Assembly (NCBI GenBank): GCA_018398815.1
Contig: CM031602.1
Span: forward strand, 102,250,671 to 102,314,670
Length of the DNA stretch: 64,000 bases
Source: Conus ventricosus
Taxonomy: Eukaryota; Mollusca; Gastropoda; Neogastropoda; Conidae
Reading direction: 5' to 3'
Positions 35,963-44,796 of the stretch are shown here, in pieces. The position numbers and the translations under genes were made by a program. The notes under the pieces are model-generated. The model worked only from the letters and a program-made list of their open reading frames with translations. It had not been told where the DNA came from and did no database searches. The stretch's first letter is position 1; each line of letters begins with the position of its first letter.

Positions 35963-36545
35963 TCCCCACAGTTTTTTTTTCTGTCCTTCGAGACACTTGT
36001 TTAGGGCCGAACAAACAGCCTTTCACTTTTGACCCAACATTTTGTTGTTGTAGTCCAAGCAGAGGGATGTACAAATTGGTACAAGTTTAAATAGGGAAAA
36101 ATTTAAATTTCCCCGAAAGTGAAGTCATTTTGCACAATTGTGTGTGTGTGTTGTCATTGTTTGAATATCGCCTGACCTCTTGTGTACAAGCTTTCATGCC
36201 GTATCTACATTATCTACAGGAAAATAAACCTAGTCGAGTTTGGTATTAAAAGAATTGTCGGGAATTCGCCTATTCAGTCATCTCAAGAGGACAGATATAT
36301 TACATTTTTCATGACAACCACTGATTATCAAACTAAGAGCCCCATTTGTAATGGCCGCTCATCAATGCCGAACACATTGCTGCCAGACCAGCTGTACACA
36401 GATGACATTCAGTTGGTCGAGTACAGCACGGTTAGCTGGCTGGTGGGGAGCAGCCTGCAGAAAACACCCCTTTCCTTGACCTGCATTCACGGCTTGGCCT
36501 CTGCAGCTGTGGGAGAGCTGTAAACTCCCCTGCCTCTCAGAACTA
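35963..36545. other. About 0.58 kb of extra sequence inside Jockey copy 2
   Basis: Absent from the matching positions of copies 1 and 3, where AGGGC(A/G)GGAGA is followed directly by the CCCCTGAGGAACACCC block. A frame of 113 codons (36182-36523) has no recognised motif. It may be a small non-autonomous insertion. No clear terminal repeat was seen. Confidence 0.45.
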
Positions 36546-36882
36546 AGTGGCTTGCTCTGAACAGCCGTGTCCCCTGTGGAACACCCAACTCCTGCTCGTG
36601 GACATCAGAGAGAGTGGTGCCAACCCGGACCTGAAACTGTCGTTCTGCCAAAAAATTTTGAATAAAAAGCGGAAGATGACCTCGAAAACCCAGATCGTGG
36701 AGATCATGAAGTATCCCCGACTTCCAGGTGGTATCGTAGGCCTTCTCCAAGTCGAAGAAAATTGCCACTGCATGCTGTTTGTTCAGAAAGGCGTTCCGAA
36801 GTGTAGATTCCAGAAGAATCAAATGGTCAACTGTAGTCCTATGTTTGCGGAAACCACACTGTTCTTTCGCCAAAAGGCCATC

Positions 36883-36894
36883 GGTTTCGAGTTT
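36883..36894. repeat. Target-site duplication of the 64-bp Jockey fragment, left
   Basis: GGTTTCGAGTTT, identical to 36959-36970. Confidence 0.9.
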
Positions 36895-36958
36895 AGGATA
36901 AGATAAGATAATGTTGCTTATAGCCCAGCCGACCGCAGAGGGCCACATCAGGGCTGTT
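36895..36958 (-). mobile_element. Extremely 5'-truncated Jockey insertion (64 bp)
   Basis: The segment is AGGATAAGATAAGATAATGT followed by TGCTTATAGCCCAGCCGACC and the GGGCTGT block. That is the last 64 bp of the family's 3' end, matching 43711-43778 almost exactly. It interrupts the RT of an older copy of the same family and is flanked by a perfect 12-bp duplication, as expected when reverse transcription aborts early. In element sense it lies on the minus strand. Confidence 0.9.
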
Positions 36959-36970
36959 GGTTTCGAGTTT
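36959..36970. repeat. Target-site duplication of the 64-bp Jockey fragment, right
   Basis: GGTTTCGAGTTT, identical to 36883-36894. Confidence 0.9.
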
Positions 36971-37161
36971 CCACATGAGCCTAGCGTTGACCATTTTCTC
37001 CATCAATTTTGCAGACACAGCTGGTCAAAGCTATGGGACGGTAGTTTGATGGATTAGAAAGATCTTTCCAGGTTTGGGGATGGGAATAATAAGGGCTTTC
37101 CGCCAGGAGGGTGGAAAGAAACCTGTAGTCCACACATGGTTGTATACCTGTAGCAGTATGT

Positions 37162-37995
37162 TCAGACCTTCTTGCGGAGATGTTTCAACAGTTGATAATG
37201 AATTTCATCCATACCTGGAGAAGAATCGCTGCAAGAAAGTAAGGCAGATTTCAGCTCGTTTAACGTGAAAGGAAGATTGTAGTCTTCCATGTTGTCGGAC
37301 GAAAAGTTGCAGGTGATTTTTCTTTTAGGGCTTTGTTTTGACAAAGTGGCTGATTTGTTAGAAGAGGAGGAATTCTTTTCAATGGTTGAAGCCAGCAGAT
37401 TAGCAACTGCTTTTTGTCTGTTATTTAAAGAGTCAGAAAACTTGAGATGGTTCACAGTGGGACAGGTGTTCTTCCCTTTGATTTTCTTAATGATGTTCCA
37501 CACTTTTTTTCTTGGAAGTTTTCGATGTCAGCCTGGAGCAGAAGCTTCTCCAGGACCGACGTTTACTGATTTTAAAAGTGTGTCTCGATTTGGCACAGAG
37601 TTTTTGATGGGCTCGAGCGTTGGGACCCGAAGGTCGTTGGTATACTTGACGCTGAGCCGTTTCGAACTTTAGAAATTGTTGGCAGTTTGAATCAAACCAG
37701 GGTGTTTTTGGCATTTGAAGTTTATCGGAAGACACTGGAATACAAGCTTTAGCACACTTGATCATAGTGTTGTCAGTGATTCTGCTGGGTCCGGACTCTG
37801 AAGAAAGTCAGTGTCCTGGAATTCTTTAGAAATAGTGGCTGCAAATAGATCCCAGTTTGCTTTCTTATAATTTAGATGTTGAGAGACAGAGACGTGTTCA
37901 GTTATGACGGGTTGTAGAAGGACAGGGAAAATGGTCACTTCCGTGCAGATCGTCATGGACAGACCACTCATAGTCCAGGACCAGCGAGGGGTCAC
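37162..37995 (-). pseudogene. Jockey ORF2, region between endonuclease and RT (copy 2)
   Basis: Three consecutive minus-strand frames (37762-37995, 37487-37765, 37162-37503) join endonuclease to RT. The middle one has a basic, Trp/Phe-containing stretch (PWFDSNCQQFLKFETAQRQ), typical of the arginine-rich linker. The last has FTLNELKSALLSCSDSSPGMDEI, the first RT block (LKS-hydrophobic-SPGxDxI) of Jockey-type elements. One-base shifts at about 37490 and 37763 separate them. Confidence 0.8.
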
Positions 37996-38560
37996 AAACC
38001 GACAAATCTAAACACGAAAGTGAACCTGTGGAAGAGTGGAGGTAAGTTGCGGATCCGGCGTTCAGACAACACAAATCCAAATCCGAAGGACATCCTCAAT
38101 TAGCAGACCTCTGATGACGTACTGACACTACCCCAAAGAGGATTGTGACCGTTAAAGTCACCCAACAGCAAAAAAGGTCGAGGAAGTTCTCTTATCAGAC
38201 TGACAAGGTCCTGACGACAAACCGGGACAGAAGGTGGAAGATAAAGGGAACAGAATGTCACAGTCTTGTGGAGAGTGACTCTCGCAGCACAGCCTGAAGG
38301 GAGGTAGACAGAGCGACAGGACTATACAACAAAGTTTTGTGTAGGAGAAGGGCAACACCGCCCGACAGTCCCAACGTGGATGGTTGTGCAGGTTTTGAAA
38401 GAATATTAAAGCCAGAAAGAGTAAAGGTCTTCTGGCTTTGAATTTGAGTTTCCTGAAGAGCCACGACGGAAGGTTTTAGAGATTGACACAGAAGCTGCAG
38501 CTCCTCAAAGTTGGAATTTAGTCCACGGATATTCCAATGGAATATTGTACTATCCATGGT
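37996..38560 (-). pseudogene. Jockey ORF2 endonuclease (copy 2)
   Basis: The minus frame 38258-38557 starts MDSTIFHWNIRGLNSNFEEL and continues with VVALQETQIQSQ, the N-terminal strands of APE-type endonuclease with the metal-binding Asn (HWN) and Glu (QET). Later parts lie in other frames down to about 37996. ATG at 38557 is a good candidate for the ORF2 start because similar copies begin here and ORF1 ends just upstream. Confidence 0.8.
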
Positions 38561-39069
38561 GCAGAGGGCGAAAAGGAGAGAGATCAGGTCATCTCCTCTT
38601 CAACGTCTGTTGCTAAAGGTGTAAATTTATTTGAGGTTTGTACTGGACTTTGTTGGTCTTCAGACCTGCTGGCAGACTTGCCAACAGGTGAAGAAGGTCT
38701 GGATTTGGGAGACGGTGGAGGTTTTTTTCCTCATCTCCACCACTCCCACACTGGGTTGAACTCCCTTGCCCGCACGGGCACTGGACAGAAGAGTTCGAGG
38801 CGGGATTTGCTGGCTTTTTAATCTGCCCAGCAGCAGATGTTGTAGACTGCTGGGAGTCTGAGGGGTGGTGGATTTTTTTGCCTCCACCAGGGCATTACTT
38901 TGGGTTGGAAGGTGGTGGACCTGCTTCCACCAGAGCTGACAATTCTACCTTGCAATGTCTTGGAAAACGTAAAGTCATCAGTCTGGCAGCAGACTGACCG
39001 AGTGTGAACTGTTGGAACTGTCTTTACGGCCGAAGCATATGAAGCTGTTGGAGTCTGACTGCCCACAAC
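38561..39069 (-). pseudogene. Jockey ORF1 C-terminus (copy 2), 5'-truncated element end
   Basis: Ser/Thr/Pro-rich minus-strand frames align with copies 1 and 3 up to about 39069, where similarity stops. The true 5' half of ORF1 is missing, so this is a 5'-truncated insertion. GCTCTGCAAACAGTTGAG at 39071-39088 resembles GCTCCTGCAAAAGTTAG just left of the element's 3' tail (about 30764-30780), a possible target duplication. Confidence 0.6.
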
Positions 39070-39089
39070 CAGCTCTGCAAACAGTTGAG

Positions 39090-39576
39090 TTTGCTATAGG
39101 TTCAACTGGGAGGGCTTGAACTGCACAATCAAGTTTCATCCATTTATAGATGCCGTCACAGTGAGTGCTGTCCAAATTTCGTAACCAACATAGCAGGTGC
39201 CTGTATTTCTCAGCCCTGGTTGATACGATGATACATTATGAAAGTAAGCATAGAGTACAGACCTGCCATGCAGTCTCAGACCAGAATGGAGCAGAACAAC
39301 ATCATCTTCAGTCTGATCAATCAGCGTTTAAAAGTCTCAAGTTCTATTGCCCTTCACACCCCACCCTGATGACAACCTCAAATTTGATTTCCTCTCCATG
39401 TCTACACATTGGGCCAGTTTGTGGTTACTGGTATCGGCAAGTTCATGGGGACCATCACTGGATGAAGGTGTTGGCACCCTCCAGAAGTGATGACCTCCCA
39501 CACTGACTCCATGTCTAAAGTATTTGTCGTTAGTTAGGGACTTAGTGTGTGTGTCCTGCATATGTTGGATCAGATC
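39090..39576. other. No recognised gene
   Basis: Clean sequence. Frames on both strands reach 113 codons, but none has a known motif. Confidence 0.4.
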
Positions 39577-39779
39577 AGGCACCAGTGAACACCACCAAAG
39601 TGACTCAGCACCAGTGAACACCACCACAGTGACTCAGCACGAGTGAACACCACCACAGTGACTCAGCACCAGTGAACACCACCAAAGTGACTCAGCACCA
39701 GTGAACACCACCACAGTGACTCAGCACCAGTGAACACCACCACAGTGACTCAGCACCAGTGAACACCACCACAGTGACT
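39577..39779. repeat. Minisatellite, 29 bp x 7
   Basis: Seven near-perfect copies of CAGCACCAGTGAACACCACC plus ACAGTGACT. Copies 1 and 4 carry AAAGTGACT and copy 3 carries GAGTGAAC, so the variants run A-B-B'-A-B-B-B. Confidence 0.97.
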
Positions 39780-40859
39780 CAGCACCACACGGCCGCGCCC
39801 GCACACTCACAGCGACTGCATTTAGTTCGCCCAACGCTTTTCCTTGTGACTCGGGCTAGCCCTTAACTAGTCAGCCACCACACGGCCAGACGCTCTGTGT
39901 GTTTTTGGACGCTTCGAGACTGTGCAACATCTTTAAGTTTATTTACTGTACAGAGGTTTTTTAACTATGTAGTACTCTGTAAAACTACTACAGAATGGAT
40001 TTGTGTTTTAAAAAAAAAAAAAAAAAAATACAGAATGTTATTTTTGTTGTTTTTCATGCTTTTTAATGGTGGTTGCAAATTATCAAGTAGTGGTGTTTTT
40101 TCCAAGCTCACAGAATATTTTCTTTCGTGGAGTTCTCTCCTTTTGACCGTAGTTTATTTCGGACCCAGTTCATCCTGGTAAATTCTCAATGGTTATATTT
40201 AAAATATTTAAAGTGTCCTTTTCACCATTTAATTGTGTAGAGATATTTATTGTTTTGCTACATTGATTTGCAAAGAGTTTGCTTGCATTGGATATACTTT
40301 TTATTGCATAAGGATTACTGGTAGGGAAAATAATGATTTACAGCCAAAACATGTGAAGTGCGCTCATTGTTATAGTGCTTTTATTAATTGACATGGAACT
40401 ATTTTTAGTGGATTGTGAATTGCGTACGGGAGAGCGCGCGTTTCTTGGATGGCCGGGTAAGCCAGCAGAGCACTGCCGATTCTCCAAAGTTTTGCCTTTC
40501 AGGGCAAATAAAAGCCCTTTTTTCAAGGGGACCAATGTCTGGTCAGAGATCTTATTCTTTAAGTCAGAGTCCTACTTGTAGTTTTTTTTTCTTCAGCTCC
40601 GAGTTCATGTTAGATTTGAGTTTTCAACTAATTAGTTTTTTAAATTAGAGTTTCCAGTTCCAGTTAGTGTTTTACGTTGTTTTTCTACTTTTGATTCTAG
40701 TCAAGTATGTTAATAAAAGAAAATAAATAAAAAAATAAGGATACTGTATTTTAAGGATTGGATTGTTTTCTTTGAATGATTGCAACACCAAAACGGACCC
40801 ACCCCAAGCAGACCCAGCCTGACACGCATATTAAGCAATCAAGCAAGTGGGGAGCTACA
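39780..40859 (+). repeat. Probable 5' LTR of the Ty3/gypsy element (left edge unknown)
   Basis: The right edge is set by the primer binding site at 40863: the sequence ends GCTACA, a CA terminus, 3 bp before it. The left edge cannot be placed without the 3' LTR, which is not in the window. A TGTG at 39896 is one candidate. The stretch contains AATAAA signals at about 40710-40725 and an A19 run at 40010-40028. Confidence 0.45.
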
Positions 40860-40862
40860 TTC

Positions 40863-40885
40863 TGGCGCCCAATGGGGGGCTCGAA
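40863..40885 (+). promoter_or_regulatory. Retrotransposon primer binding site (tRNA-Lys type)
   Basis: TGGCGCCCAATGGGGGGCTC followed by GAA matches the complement of the 3' end of animal tRNA-Lys(CUU), including CCA, with two mismatches. It lies just after a CA dinucleotide, as expected at the LTR edge, and about 400 bp before Gag on the same strand. Confidence 0.7.
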
Positions 40886-40921
40886 TTAGGTGTTGTAGAG
40901 TAGGGTAGGAATTCTGAACTC

Positions 40922-41036
40922 TGACCAGACAAGCGGTTGCGGGGCAAGCTGTCGCCAGACGAGCCGTGACCAGACAAGCGGTTGCGGGGCAAGCTGTTGC
41001 CAGACGAGCCGTGACCAGACGAGCTGTTGCTGGGCG
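40922..41036. repeat. 45-bp tandem repeats in the retrotransposon leader
   Basis: Two and a half copies of TGACCAGACAAGCGGTTGCG plus GGGCAAGCTGTYGCCAGACGAGCCG, between the primer binding site and Gag. Confidence 0.85.
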
Positions 41037-41268
41037 GGACATGGCGTGTGCCAGGAGATCTGCGGGACGAGCCGAGCTGTGAAGGGCCATCTCACTGCGC
41101 TGGCTGTTGTCCTGGTTGGCGTGTGGACGTCAACTATCACCAAGGGAGGTTGTGTTTTGACCGTCTTCACCAACCTCAGGGTGCATGCTGTACTTTGTTT
41201 TGTTGTTACCTTCTCAGACCTTGGTTAGACTGTATCCTGTTGGAGGACTGTAATTTTATTCTGTTATC

Positions 41269-42213
41269 ATGGCTGCCGAGGCCATTGAACAATTGCAGCA
41301 GCAGTTGAAGGACTTACAAACTAAGTATGAGAACGATGTTAAGCAGTTGTCAGTGAGACTGGATAGGGAACGAGATGTTCATGTGGAGGTCCAGCCACCA
41401 CCTGCCTTACCTAAATTCAAAGTATTCACAGGGCTTCCACCTGCATCGGTACATGAATGCTCTTTCAAAGATTGGCGCCGTCAAGCATTAGAAATCTCTG
41501 ATGATGCTCTTGTGACTGACAAAATAAGTTATTTGCGGCGTAGTCTGAAAGGAGCAGCTAGCGAGCGGGTAAAAGGGAAAAACTACACGACTGTGAAAGA
41601 CTTGATTGAGGATCTAGAAAAACTGTTTGGGGAGCTTAAGTCAGCTGAAGAATTATATTTGGAGGTATGCCAGTCTAGAATAGGCAGAGGCCAAAGCAAG
41701 GCAGACTTCCTGTTAACTACCTCCACCAAGATGAAGGATGTGCAAAAGGCAGCAGGGTTCGAGCAAGAGGAACTTCACCGCAGGGTGTATTTGCCTTCAC
41801 AAAGGGACTGGGCGACGCCATGTTTGCCTTAGAACTCCGGAACAAGTTTGGTTTGCCAGGTGAAGCCAAACCTCCTTTTTGTGAGCTCAAACCGTTACGT
41901 TCGACAAATAGAAGATCTCGAAGGGGGGCGACCAAGGCGCAGGTTGGAGCACACCTGAGCGATGCACACCAGAGCGATAGAGCTGAACGTACTGATCCTG
42001 CCATGCCCAGATCTGCAGTTCCAGATGCCGCCAGCAATCAACAGAAAAGCAGGAAGAAGGGTTACTGCTACAAATGTGGGGAAGATGGACATTTTTACAG
42101 AACCTGTAAAAAAACCAGTCAACAGAAGACTTGTTGTCCAGAGGGAACAGCAGCGTCGACAACAGGAGAATGAAAGGAGAAGACGACAAGGACTCCCGGA
42201 ACTACCTTTAAAC
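41269..42213 (+). pseudogene. gag: Ty3/gypsy Gag with CCHC zinc knuckle
   Basis: The first frame (41269-41832) begins with a coiled coil (EAIEQLQQQLKDLQTKYEND), then a capsid-type helical domain (KFKVFTG, FKDWRRQALE, YLRRSLKGAA, LFGELKSAEEL). Its style is that of PNMA/ZCCHC12-like and Gypsy Gag proteins. A frameshift near 41820 moves to the frame 41820-42173, which carries CYKCGEDGHFYRTC, a perfect C-x2-C-x4-H-x4-C RNA-binding knuckle. The protein builds the particle and binds element RNA. ATG 41269 fits a start just after the leader. Confidence 0.85.
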
Positions 42214-42276
42214 TGAAAGGGACCATCCTGAAGGGGCGTGTGTTGGTCCAGGAATTTACAGGCCCAGACGCTGAAA

Positions 42277-43395
42277 CTAGAAAGCGTCACCATAACCTTC
42301 TGTCAACAGTGCGGAAGCGTTAGAGCACGGACTATTAGATTTACATCCTGTCAGATTGAACACAAAAAATGGTGTTGAACATTTCACCCATGCAGGTTGT
42401 AGAGTTAAGCGGAACACTTCAGGAAGTTCCAAGTGGACCGATTTCAGTTGTACCCCGTTCGTCAGAATGGCTTCCACCTGATATAGAGATAGTTTCGGCT
42501 GAAATCAGGTCAGACATACCAGAAGCTGGACTTAGAGTATATGTGTGTGTTAAAAACTGTTCAACCACAAAACAGCGTCCATATCTAGCCATGATGTTTT
42601 AGCTGAATTTCAGTTAAGTGGGGGTAGTCATGTTGGGCGTACACTTGAAGTTCTAATTGGTCCATCCTGTGAATCTTTGGTTCATATCAATGATGTTGAG
42701 ACAACCTGTTTAGTTGATAGTGGTTCCCAAGTTACCATTATTTCAGAAACTTTCTACAGACGGCATTTGGGAATGTACCATTACAACAAATAGAGACTGT
42801 GTTAGATATCACTGGTGCTGGTGATCAGAATGTGACTTACCTTGGCATAGTTCAGGTAAACATACAGTTACACAGAGATGTGAGTGGAACTGAAAAGACA
42901 GTTGAGACATTAGCCCTTGTGTGTCCTGACACTCGTGTGTCTGCCAGAGTACCTATTATCATAGGCACAAACACACTGCATGCACTCCAGAGATTATGTG
43001 GGCGTCCTACCTCGTGGCCTTGGCAAAATACATCACAGATTAGGTGTGAGGCAGTTTTGCATTTCAAGAGGCATCCATGGCCGCACAAAATGGTAGATTG
43101 TGTCCTGTACGTTTGTTAAGTAATGATGGTCTGTACCACCTATTCAGCTGTGGATGTTAGGGGTGTTGTGCGACAAGGACTTTCTGTTTCACTGACTAGA
43201 GATGCAGTATTGGTTCAAGAACCAACAATGGACAAGTTACCAGATGGGGTTGACTATACTCAGTGGTAAGACTCCTGTGAACACTCTACCACGGATCAGG
43301 GTCACCCTGGTGAAACAATACAGATTCAATAATTAGCGTCAAAAGGGAAAAAAATCATTGCTGACCTGTTCACAATTCAGTCAGAATATAACTTG
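42277..43395 (+). pseudogene. Ty3/gypsy protease region
   Basis: The plus strand at about 42700-42760 reads CLVDSGSQVTIISETFY, the aspartic-protease DSG active site of retroelements. It is followed in other frames by the rest of the domain (42799-43119; with VPIIIGTNTL near 42950-42970, like the conserved I-I-G-hydrophobic motif). Upstream (42369-42602) is a frame of unclear function. Several one-base shifts break the region. It cleaves the Gag-Pol polyprotein by family. Confidence 0.8.
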
Positions 43396-43713
43396 TCAAG
43401 TTTGTTACATAATTTGAATGAACATGTGCAAGGTGACACTGACAATGACACCAAGGACAGTGGTGAAAGGGCGACATGCAATTCAACATCAGCTGAAGTG
43501 AAATGTGATGACATGTTTGACTTTGCTTCCAGGTTACAATTTGGTGAGAATGTTGATTTGGTGTGGAAGGAAAATTTTACAAAGCGATTGTTGTCCTTTG
43601 CTGATGTGTTCAATTTGCAGGAGTTTGATATAGGCAAGACAGATTTTGAGCATGACATTGAGCTTACTCCAGGTCCACCTATTAGACAAGGCCTAGACCC
43701 TTACCTCCTCAGG
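43396..43713 (+). pseudogene. Ty3/gypsy Pol, N-terminal edge of reverse transcriptase
   Basis: The frame 43393-43722 contains FADVFNLQEFDIGKTDFEHD and the ELTPGPPIRQ segment that in gypsy Pol precedes the RT fingers (H-x-I-x-x-x-x-G-x-P-I-R). It is cut at 43713 by the Jockey insertion and continues at 49801. Confidence 0.85.
43703..43713. repeat. Target-site duplication, left copy (Jockey copy 3)
   Basis: ACCTCCTCAGG, identical to 49801-49811. Confidence 0.95.
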
Positions 43714-43805
43714 ATAAGATAAGATAAGATAATGTTGCTTATAGCCCAGCCGACCGCAGAGGGCCACATCAGGGCTGTCACCACGTTAAAATCAACTCAC
43801 CAGTC

Positions 43806-43809
<4 letters not shown>

Positions 43810-43851
<42 letters not shown>
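43810..43851. repeat. A42 run in Jockey 3' UTR (copy 3)
   Basis: The internal poly-T tract of the family in element sense. Sequence quality collapses right after it on the plus strand. Confidence 0.9.
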
Positions 43852-43853
<2 letters not shown>

Positions 43854-44400
43854 TTAAACACATCTCGTTAAATGAAAAGGGCTACAAAGGAACCCAGAAA
43901 TTTTGAAAAAAAACCCCTTTTTCCCTTTAAAATTTTAAAATCAGATAAAAATGTTAATTTCCCCTCAAAAACCCAAGGTTTAAAAACGTCAGGGGGAAAA
44001 CCCTGAAAAATTTTTTTCATTACCCCGCTGAAAAAATTTTTTGTGTCCCCCACATCGTGAAAGGGCCCAACAATCTAAAAGAAAAATGTTTCATTGTGAG
44101 GGGTGCATGACAGGAAGCACCAGGGAAACTTTTTCCCACCCTTTAAAAGGTAAGAAAGGGTAAAATACAAGGGCCCGGGTGTGCAGCCGAAACCGAACCT
44201 TTTTCCTCTTTTCGACCACCCCCGTAGAGGGGAGGAACCCTTAAAAAGGGTTTGGAGGGACTAAAGATTTTTGTTTTTTCCCGTCTGTTTGTTCCAATCC
44301 TCCTCCCAAAGGGCCCTCTCACAAAAACTTTAAATTTTGGGTTTCACATCTGATCCAAGGGGATAAAAGTGTTGGACATTTCTCTCTTGTGGGTTCTTGG

Positions 44401-44796
44401 CTAAACATAAACCCAAATTTCTTTCCCGCCAAAGCCAACATGGCCCCGGAAACCCCAAAAGAAAGATAATTTGTAACCGCCCGCCTTCAACTTGCAAAAA
44501 AAGTTCAAAAAAAAGAAAAATTTCTGGATCCCGAAGTTTCCCACAATGGCCTCCAAAGCTGACAGCAAATCCGACAGAACCAGAAATCCCCCTCGAAGAA
44601 TGGGAGTATATTTTAAAACCCTTACAAAGCATAAGTTCAAAAAATAAACAAAAGCATCTAATTTTAAAAAATTTTCCCCAACAATATCTGAAAGGGAGCC
44701 CCGGGGCAGTACTGAAACCACCACTCCATCCTCAGACTTGGAACCGTCAGTGAAAACTTTTGATGGGAGGGGATTTGGAAAAAGGCCGGCATACAA
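44401..44796 (-). pseudogene. Jockey ORF2 RNase H domain (copy 3)
   Basis: The minus frame reads KVFTDGSKSEDGVV, the first strand of RNase H with its catalytic Asp, followed by a later LVLSDLLSALEAI stretch with a second Asp in an S-D-hydrophobic-S-A-L context. Both are typical of Jockey/I-clade RNase H. The domain removes RNA from the hybrid by family. Confidence 0.75.

Larger units (their letters stand above)
36546..37158 (-). pseudogene. Jockey ORF2 reverse transcriptase (copy 2)
   Basis: The cleanest RT of the family in the window. The minus frame (36546-36890) holds CGFRKHRTTVDHL, AIFFDLEKAYDTTW (catalytic Asp) and LGVPQGT in order, as in Jockey-clade RTs that copy element RNA at the nicked target. 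It is broken downstream (towards the left) by the extra segment at 35963-36545, and internally by the 64-bp insertion at 36895-36958. The apparent start MWPSAVGWAI lies in that insertion and is not the element's own sequence. Confidence 0.85.
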
